Source: Verticillium longisporum
Taxonomy: Eukaryota; Ascomycota; Sordariomycetes; Glomerellales; Plectosphaerellaceae
DNA length: 64,000 bases
Assembly (NCBI GenBank): GCA_019188255.1
Contig: JAETXT010000016.1
Coordinates: 1,240,001 to 1,304,000, forward strand
Direction: 5' to 3'
Shown here: piece after piece, positions 56,067 through 64,000 of the stretch
How positions within the stretch are numbered: the first letter of the stretch is position 1
Layout of the letters: each line of letters begins with the position of its first letter
Notes under the pieces: generated by a model
The model's input: the letters and a program-made list of their open reading frames with translations, nothing else
Databases searched by the model: none
Told to the model about the DNA's origin: nothing
Translations under genes and position numbers: made by a program

Positions 56067-58573
56067 AAGCCTGGTCTCCTTTTTTGTCTTCATCTACCGG
56101 ACGAACCAGGACAGGTCGCCATTGCCAGGATTTTCTTTTGGACCGAGGATTTTTCTTCATTGTCTCCGTCTGCTCGGACCCACGCGGACGGACTGTACCA
56201 CTAGGACCGTTTTCCGGACTGCCACCACGGGAGGGGATTTCTTTCATCTCTACATACCACGGGATCTCGGATTTCTCTCTCCTTCACCTTAAACATAATC
56301 AAGCGCAAGCTTACCATTTGGATCGGGATACTTTGAGAGGATCTTCCTTTGCGATACCCACACCACAACGCACGATACCGAAGCCGACCGCCCCCCGAGG
56401 GGCCAACGACACGAATCGATATACGAGGCATGGACAAGTTTTTCCACGCACTTGTTTTTAGGACGATGCTTTTTCTTTCGCGCGATTGGGAACAGGAAAA
56501 GCACGAGCGAAGAAGCCATGAAGGCAGGGATGTTGCGTTTTGGTTTAGTCTGCTTATACTTTCGATGACGCAAGGATATGGGATCTCGCTACAGGCAAAA
56601 TGTGCCCAGCGACAGTGATAGAATTGGGAGATGGGACTGGCTATTTTGATTTCGTTTTATCTTACTCGCACCGGAGGCGTTCGCGCAGCCCGATGCCGAC
56701 GAGCCGGGCACGTCGACTTTTTGTTTGGTCTTCCCGTTCGATGATGGAGAGAGAGGAGAGAAGCGGAGATGTGTGCTGGCATGGATATACCCTTCCTTTC
56801 GTTTTTTGAGGAGGTGGAAGCTGAACGACACAGTATGGTAGTTCTCCCAGTTGAATTTCGAGCCTATTGCTTCGCCTGATGTTTCCTACTCTTGCTTGCC
56901 TTGATTTTGTTTTGGTGCTAGGAAGATGGGACGAAGTATGGTAGAAGGGGTGGGACCTCTTTCGGCTTGATCGGCTGTCGATGATGCCTGTCGTCAATGC
57001 TATTCCCGTTCCCCCGTTCGCGAGGCGAAGCCATGACGTTGGCGGATGCGTTTCCGCGATGCCTCTTTCGACGGACAAACCCTTGACGCCATTCGGAGGC
57101 TATCGTGCATTGCGTCGCGTCTCGTGACGCGCAGGTCCTCGGGCAGGGTTCGAGCAAGGGGAGAAGGCGAGGGAAAGAGGGGGGGGGGCATTGGAAGAGT
57201 TTGGGTATGGCGCGGGATGGCTGGGCGTGGGATGATTGCATGAGCGCGGGAGAGCCGTGGGGTGAAGCATCACTTGGGGTAGATTGACGTGGAGGATTTC
57301 TTTGCATTGTACTTTGACAGTCTGAATACAACGTGAGCAATTTGCTTTGCGATCGTACAGTGATGTGATGTCTTTGGTCGTGATGGTCTATGGGGGGTTG
57401 TGTTGGCCGCAAATGTGCGATCTCGATGGCGACGAAACACGAGCAGCTGACAAACGAACAAAGTGCCTTCGTTTCTCCTACGTTGGGCCCAGAACCCGCG
57501 TCTCACTTGACAGGGCTGCATATCATCCAAGACAGACACAGACGGGCGGTTCCACTCTTGCTCATTCCTGGCGAGGCCGCACGATGGGCCCGGGCAGCCA
57601 GGCGGGCTGGAATGGACGCTTCACTGCGCAACGAAGGGAGCATTTCTCCCATTGTCTCGGTTAGAAGCAGACTACCATGTACGCGCTTTGGAATATCCTC
57701 AGAGGAGGAGGGGGGGGTGTCGTCGGCGGCGATTCAGGACGACGTGTCCAGCTGGCTGTGTGGGTACTTTGTCTCGGTGAAAGAGTTTTGCACGGCGCCT
57801 CATAAGAATCCCATCCTCGGTCAGGCCCCTTCCATCACCGACGCAACCCTGCTGGCTGACGTGGGAGGCGAGAAAGGAATGACTGTGGCGAAATGTATTG
57901 CTGTGTTTGCTTTTCTGTGGACGGATTGTGAGACTGGGGTTTTGAAAAACGGGGGCAGGGAAGGGGGGCTTGGGGGGACGCGGCCTCTGATGCTGTCAAG
58001 GAGGTAGAATCGGAGCAAATGCGAAGAAGAAGCAAGGAAAAATGCAGGCCGACTGAGACCTTTTGCGATGCTACTTGATACGCAGCAGGCAGCAGACGCG
58101 TCTTCGGTGAGGAAAGGTGGTTTTCTTCGCGGACCACCGAGACGGCTGCTGCACCCCGGATCGCGGCCGGCGGTTCGCCTGTCCACTCACCCGTGCACGG
58201 CCTCGCGGGCTTTATGCGGGCGTCTGGGCCTCCCTCGTGGCAACGTGACGGGGAGAGGGGAGACGACAGAGGGAGGTGTCGCTGGTGGTCAAGGGTCGGA
58301 TGGTTGTAGGACGGTGTGATCCTTGTCGAGTTCCACGGAATGACGACCATCAGATTATGCGCTGCGATGTCAAGTTGGGACGGATTTGGCGCAAACCGTC
58401 ATGACAAAAACAGATCCAAGGGTCACAAAAGTCGGATGGCAAAGTTTCGGCCACACAGACGCACACGCACACCCGACACAATTCGGATGCCTCCCTTGAA
58501 GCAGCCGGCGAGCAAGCAAGGCAGCACAAGCAAGGCAGCACAAGCAAAGGGCGAAACGCCGCCGTGGCCGTGC

Positions 58574-58613
58574 AGCAGCAGCAGCAGCAGAAGCAGCAGC
58601 AGCAGTGGCAGTA
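58574..58613 (+). repeat. CAG/AGC triplet repeat
   Basis: About 40 bp of cagcagcagcag with one aag interruption, in non-coding sequence. Just upstream, aagcaaggcagcac is repeated twice (58515-58545). Confidence 0.85.
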
Positions 58614-58863
58614 GTCAGAAGTGCAGAGTCGACTGCCGAGAGCGTGCATCCCATTGTCTCACGCGCCGGCCGTCCCGGATCTGCGTGTCTCAAGGCGGGT
58701 GCCGCAAAAGAAAAGAGAGTGTGGCATCTGTGTGCGCGTCTATTGCTCCTTGCTCCCACAGGAGGTCCCACAGCCTGCTTCCCGTCTCACAGGCACTGCT
58801 GTGCCACGGTGAGTACCTCTAGGGGCACGTCTCGCTGGAAGGAACCAGGATCAGGGGCTCAGG

Positions 58864-58911
58864 CGCTGTAGCTCGACATCCTTGGGGCGCTGTAGCTCGA
58901 CATCCTTGGGG
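58864..58911 (+). repeat. Tandem duplication of a 24-bp unit
   Basis: The unit starting gcgctgtagctcgacatcct occurs twice in perfect tandem. Partial copies (ggggcgctgaaggggctg) follow to about 58955. Confidence 0.85.
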
Positions 58912-61900
58912 CGCTGAAGGGGGCTGGCTGGGGCGCTGAAGGGGCTGCTTGGGGCGGCTCGGGGGCCAATGGACAGCGGCCCCGGCAGTTGGCGGTCAGC
59001 ACTTGTGCTGCCCACGTGCGCTGGGGGCGACGATGGCACAGCGGCTGGTGTTCTGGCATTTCACGAAGGAGCAGGCTGAACGTGCCTTGTCATCTTATTT
59101 TATTTTTATTTTTATTTTTTTTTACCCCTTTGTGTGCCTCCCTGCCTTAGGGCTTTACTTGTTGGTTGGGTCGACAGAAAGTGGTGAGCCATGATGCTGC
59201 ATTTACATGTACCCAAACGCGCCTTAGGTGCACCCCCTTCGCGTTGATGACCTGCATGAAAAGGCAGGTTGGGTTTCCCTGCATTGGCAAGTCGAAGCTG
59301 GCTGAGGTTCTAAAATAACAATCAGAGCAGGCTGAGCTGCAGCGTCAGAAGATGAGCTACCATAGTCCCTAGCTAGGTAGGTAGGGATACATGTATTTCT
59401 TCGCCGACGCTCCTGTTCTGAAAGTTCAGGCCAGTCCTGCCACCACCCATCACCCCCCTCGACCCTCTACCAGGCCTCTGTGACCTCGTGAGTCCAGCCG
59501 AAAGTCAAAAGGGCCTAGGACGACGGCTCCCCCGCCGGGAGGCCTGCATACCCTTCCGGACCCGCCTCTACATCTACCAGCTTCCGCATCCTGCCCCCCC
59601 TGCTACCGGAAAGGCCCTCCATGGCTTGATGGCAGGTCAGGCCACCAGAATGCACACAGTATAAACCTCTCGCCCGCGGCAATGAGGCGATCACCACTGT
59701 AGCCTGCGGGGCCCCTTGCCTAACGTGCCCGCCCTGCTGCACACGCCCCCCCTCTCCCCCCCTCTCCCGCACCGCCCGCAAAAGCCGCGGGCCGCAGGAC
59801 TGCCCCTCTTCTGCTTCTTTTGTTCCCCTTCCATGTCATGGAACTGTCAATCAAGCTGCCCCGCTCTCATGAGCTGGAGGGGCACCTGGAGGGGCACCGA
59901 ACCGACGTGTCGTGTCGTTTGTTGCGTTGTGCTGTTGGCCATGTTTGTCTCGTGTTGAGAGGTCGAGAGGGGGTCGCTGAGGGGTAAGAATCCGCATCTA
60001 GGAGGGGGGCAAGAACCCACCTCTCTGCCCTCTCTGCCCTGATTCCCAGCTGCGCCGGTTACATCATTTCCAACTCCTCAGCAGCCATGGCCATGGCCAG
60101 TGTGACACGCGCCCGCGAGAGCGCAGAAGGGGGTTGCCGTGCGGCGCGGGCTCGGGGCACATTAGGCGCCGGCGCAACCCACCCCTCTCCAGGGTGAGGA
60201 AGAAGAAAAGGGCTCAAAAGGGGGATTACATGTACTTCTCGCGCGCACGCACATTCACTCACGATCACTATCACGCTGGCAGCCCTCGAATGAGCGAATA
60301 TCGGCGACGCGCCTGGTTGCCTGCTTATCCCCACCCACCCACAGACAGACAGACGGGCGCCCACATGTGCACCTCGACCTTTTGCTGGAACGCGCTGCGC
60401 GATCCTCTGCATTTGTGAAAAGGAAGACACGGAAACAGTGAGGGAGAAGAAGCAGCTCCAACAGAGGGGGCGCGCCATGCGGGCTTCTCGTTGCGGGCCA
60501 CGCACCAACGTCATCCGGGTCTGGGGGCCTGCTGGCCAATGCGGCCGACGTTGGGACCCCGGCAAGAAGGGTTTATGCACACGCCCCCCTCTTTTAACCC
60601 TGACAAGGCCTCCTGTCCTGAAGCTGGTCGTTGGTGTGTGTGATGCGCCGCTCGAGGTGCGAGTCGGTGTGCTTGCATCGAGCATCGTCGGCACGGGGAG
60701 TAGAGTTTCGTGCGGCGGTGTATCGCGTGGGAAAATGGCCATGTGTAGTGTCACGGTCGCGAGCTTGTCGTGGCCTCGTGGGTGGTATCGTGGGTGGTAT
60801 CGTGGGCTTTGCGCACGGCTGGACGTGAACCTAGAGTTGGCCGACGGGATCTGCTGATGGCCCTCGCGGTGCGCTTGGATAGCGGCCTGACGGCGAGCGC
60901 ATGTCTGATATGACAGCGGTGCGGGACATAAGGTTGGCCGTGTGCGAGGGCCACGGCGTGTGATCTACTGATGCTGGCGATGGAACGAGGTTCGTCGTGA
61001 TGGACGACTCACGTGCCCGGGCTCATGCTGCGAGGAAGTTTCAAGTCACTCGGGCTCTGCGAATCTCGTTTTCGTGTTACTGATTTCGACGGCTAGTCAT
61101 ATGTTGCTCGATGCTGAAGTCAGAGTGAGTCATATTGCACCGTTTCCAGCTTCATGGCGATGCGCGCAGAAAGCTTGCATATTCGGCAAATATCCACGAC
61201 CACAGCCATGGAGTCGGCTTGCTGTGGAGACCAAAGAGCTCTGGCAGAGCCACGGAGGACATCATGAATTAGATCTTGTACTCTTAAAGAAGCAGAGGTA
61301 GTCTGTCACTAACATGTACCAGTCAATTCACGACGGAATAACTACAGCCCAGGGCATTCAAGGTATCTTCCTATGCTTCATCTTCCTATTCTTGAGACTG
61401 CGCCTAATACACTACAAATGCCAACGCCACTTCTGAGATTCGTCGAAGTACATGTTTGTATTGAGTACATTGGTTTCTTTCAAACGTCGTGCCGTAGTTC
61501 TTCCTGTCAGATAAAACACAGGCGTGTTAAGATATCTGACGTCTCAAGTCGGATGTTGCGAAAAGAGCAAAGACTATCCATGTGACTTTGACAACCGTCA
61601 AGAACACCCGCCTCCTTTCTGGTCTCGTCTGACAGGTAGATTTGTGAATATTGTTGATCAAGACTGTAAATTGGAAGAGGTCATGTCAAAGTGCTTAAGA
61701 GTTCAAAAGTTGTACGAAACGAAGCGCGTTGGTGGTGAGGTTTGTATCATTAGCTCTGTCGCATGTAGCTAGGTATCAGTTAACGAGACAGCACAAGATC
61801 TGAGAATGGGAAAACGGGAAAAGACAAGGGGCAGAAGGGAAAAAGACTTGCTTTCCCATGCCTCTGTAGATGATCCATGTCATTCTCTGAGCCGGCAGAA

Positions 61901-62836
61901 GCCTTGACCAGTGATTCTCAATCTACAGTCGGAGTGGTTAGCAGTGGTAGCTTCTTGAGGCGAGAGACAAGGCTCTATAACAGATTATATAGTTTGTAAG
62001 ATACTCGAAAGACTTTGCTCACAGGTAGTGCTCATCTTATGTCATGCCAATACATGAATATCCCTGGTCAGATTATAGAAGCATATGACGCCTAGTCCAC
62101 TGGTTCATGATGCCCTGTTGGGATCTGCCTTCGCTAATTTCTCGAGGTCGTGATACTAAGTTGAGGTATCAGTCTCTTCTGAAACTTTATTCTGGGCTAT
62201 TTCATCTATGCCGGTTAAAGACCATTGTTGATTTCCATCTTGATCTACTTCTGCCGCCTAGAGCAAACGTCCACAGTCACGGCAGGACGATCTTTACTCT
62301 CAGTAAATCACCTAGAAAACACGCATTCAGATCTCGAAATATCAGTCATATAATTATCTCCCTGGTGCTTTGCCTTACGCTCAGCCTGTAATACAACGCC
62401 CCCGTGCAACAGAGCCATTTCCAGTCTCAATCAAGGCCACGCTCAGCCACGTCGAAATATTTGTTTGACCCGTGTTGCACCGCCAATCTTCAGCTCCCGA
62501 ACCTGTACTCCCTTGCTTACCATGTGCTCCTCGGCTAGAGACGACGTGAACACAGCCTGTCAGCCGCGTGGTCACACCATGCTCTGCTGCGCCGCATGCA
62601 TGCATGAACTGCCAGCCCGCGGGGTCACGGCCGCGAAGACCGCGATACGTCGGGCTAATAGCAAATCTCGTGCGACGACACAGTGCGGCGAACTCCAGGA
62701 CTATTACAAAGGATATATTGCCCCCCTGCAGAACCCCCCTCACGTTTGGAGGCAAACCAGGCCCGTACCCACACGTAATACAATCAAGGGCCCCTCGCTC
62801 GCGGTCCAAGGCGGCCACTCGGCCGACAACAGCATG

Positions 62837-63496
62837 CTACTTCCACGTGCTCGAGGTGGCGGCTCCAGACTTCTTGCCCTCTTGATACGTCTTGCTGAGC
62901 CCGTCGTAGAGGTCCTTGACGCGCTCGACCTCGGCCGCCCAGTGCTCCCGCTCAGCAACGCCTTCCAGGTCCGCCACCAGATCCCCGAGGCTCCGCGCCT
63001 CAAAGAACTTGTTGCTCCTGTTGTACAGCGCGCGCCGGGACAGCGCGGCGTCCGTCTCGCCGTCGGCCTTGACGCGGAACACCTCTTCCAGGATCTCGAG
63101 GTCGTAGGGTATGGCGAAGCGGTCGCGGCTGTCCTCGTACGTGAAGAGGAAGTAGAGCGCCTTGAAGCCGGACCAGGTGATGCCGCTGAGGCAGAGGCTG
63201 CAGGGCTCGTGGGTGGCGAAGAAGACGCAGTCGTCGCCGGGGCTCGGCCGCGAGGCTGGGTCCGGGTGGGAGACGGTGTAGAACTTTTGGATGCAGTTGA
63301 TCTCGCCGTGGAGAAGGGGCGAGGTGCGCTCGTCGTTGGTGGCGACGGTGTAGGGTGCCAGGGAGGCGGCGGAGAGGATCGCGGCGCCGAAGACTTTGCT
63401 GCCCGACGTGACGCCCTCGCGCGTCAGGGGGATGATGTCGGCCTCGGTCGTCTTGAGGAGGGCTGCCAGCAGGTCTTTGGATGTGTGGGACGGCAT
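62837..63496 (-). CDS. Zinc-dependent cytidine/deoxycytidylate-type deaminase
   Basis: This single exon encodes 219 residues of the CMP/dCMP deaminase fold. The zinc site is visible as H63-G-E65 in LLHGEINCIQKF, where Glu is the proton shuttle, and PCSLC with C99 and C102 in FFATHEPCSLCLSGITW. An N-terminal segment GVTSGSKVFGAAIL and a Tyr-rich part after the active site (ALYFLFTYEDSRDRFAIPYD) complete the core, followed by helices and a Lys/Ser-rich end. HGE instead of HAE is accepted in this superfamily. The substrate (cytidine, dCMP, guanine or another base) cannot be told from the motifs. The start at 63496 follows ccatcATGccg. A cag just upstream (near 63537) leaves room for an extra 5' exon. 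Third positions are very GC-rich compared with the other genes. Confidence 0.85.
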   Translation of the reverse strand: MPSHTSKDLLAALLKTTEADIIPLTREGVTSGSKVFGAAILSAASLAPYTVATNDERTSPLLHGEINCIQKFYTVSHPDPASRPSPGDDCVFFATHEPCSLCLSGITWSGFKALYFLFTYEDSRDRFAIPYDLEILEEVFRVKADGETDAALSRRALYNRSNKFFEARSLGDLVADLEGVAEREHWAAEVERVKDLYDGLSKTYQEGKKSGAATSSTWK

Positions 63497-64000
63497 GATG
63501 GCGAAAGAGTCTTGGATGATCGCGGTATCTGTGCTGCGAGGTCAAAGTCAGTGGTCAGTCGAGCTCTGTCTGAACCATGGCGATGGATATATTCCGCTGG
63601 CGGCGTTGACAGCTGAGTCTGACGGCGTCCTTATCGGGGCTGCCCGCGGGGTCATCACTGGTCGCTGGCTGCTGATAGCGGCGACCTCCGACTTTTGATG
63701 GCGCTTCTTCGATGCGCTTGCATGCGATATCGCTCTTGTTCGTGGGGTGCATTGCGACCGCGGATGGCCTGAAAGCTCTCGTGGTGGTAGCTGCATGTGT
63801 TCGATGTTGAAGCGAAAAAGAATAGCGATTGAGTCGTCTCGTGGTCCGTCCTGGAGTACAGGGTCCTTCCCCTGCAGAAAATGGGGTGACTAATCCTACT
63901 GTGTCATCCACTTCCACGACGTCTTAACGTCCGAGAAGCTTCTACCCTTACACTAAAGGCATGGTCGACAAGATGGCTTCGCTTACGTATTCAATTACCC
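63497..64000. other. Upstream region of the deaminase, right window edge
   Basis: About 500 bp with no convincing gene. A minus-strand ORF (63555-63917) has no domain. It probably holds the deaminase promoter or a missed first exon. Confidence 0.4.

Larger units (their letters stand above)
56067..62836. other. Gene-poor region of about 6.8 kb
   Basis: No gene is supported. The left end (56067-56850) is CT/TTT-rich 3' UTR-like sequence. Beyond it lie many simple repeats: CAG/AGC triplets (58574-58613), a duplicated 24-bp unit (58864-58911), a poly-T tract (59097-59122), C-rich stretches (59740-59770) and gtgggtggtatc repeats (60775-60805). ORFs of up to about 230 codons, such as 60059-60754 on the minus strand, show no domain and are matched by equally long frames on the other strand. 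The segment 61300-62400 is less GC-rich and has no gene-like frame either. Confidence 0.5.

Noticed and set aside
62465..63616. Plus-strand open frame of 383 codons
   Set aside because: It lies antisense to the deaminase gene, whose motifs are clear. The very GC-rich third positions of the deaminase remove stops on the other strand.
1..64000. Secondary-metabolite or other functional gene cluster
   Set aside because: No polyketide synthase, NRPS, terpene cyclase, P450 or cluster regulator was seen; neighbours are unrelated housekeeping genes.

Overview
The window looks like a piece of nuclear chromosome from a filamentous ascomycete, most likely a Sordariomycete. The genes are split by many short GT-AG introns (about 45-75 nt), the proteins are fungal orthologues, and there is an AT-only relic tract of the kind left by repeat-induced point mutation (RIP). 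Intergenic spacers carry short GGTACC/CCTAAGG palindromes of a kind I associate with this class. No bacterial, plasmid or virus-like feature was seen. The species cannot be named from sequence alone.

Layout. 0-46 kb is a dense housekeeping region. In order it holds: the 3' part of KGD2 (2-oxoglutarate dehydrogenase E2); ORC1; PRP46; NAS6; an SGM1/TMF1-type golgin; an alkaline ceramidase; prefoldin subunit 1; a coiled-coil protein with a DUF8035-like C-terminus; the mitochondrial glycine carrier HEM25; COG8 (with an apparent frameshift); a TLC-domain membrane protein; SLA1 (with a GC-AG intron); AMP deaminase; a YEA4/SLC35B4 nucleotide-sugar transporter; the PP2A B subunit CDC55; an unrecognised conserved-looking protein; a secreted cysteine-rich protein (frameshifted); MSH5; and EMC5. 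At about 45.56 kb two truncated genes meet head to head.

46-64 kb is gene-poor. It has one convincing gene in the middle (54.83-56.07 kb, a fungal protein often labelled 'vegetative cell wall protein gp1') and a CMP/dCMP-type deaminase at the right end. The rest is long non-coding sequence with a 19-base G run, simple repeats and a 199-bp inverted-repeat element.

The genes do not form one pathway or a secondary-metabolite cluster. They cover core functions: replication, splicing, proteasome assembly, Golgi tethering, endocytosis, nucleotide metabolism and meiotic recombination. No previously undescribed multi-gene system was found. The most interesting items are: a 593-bp non-autonomous element with an 8-bp target-site duplication whose internal 23-bp tandem array shows a left-to-right gradient of C-to-T changes; a second small inverted-repeat element; a foldback beside a possible DNA-binding-domain relic; the head-to-head gene truncation; and three coding regions whose reading frames need an unusual splice or a base correction. 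Exon boundaries come from reading splice sites and frame by eye; no alignment or RNA data were available.
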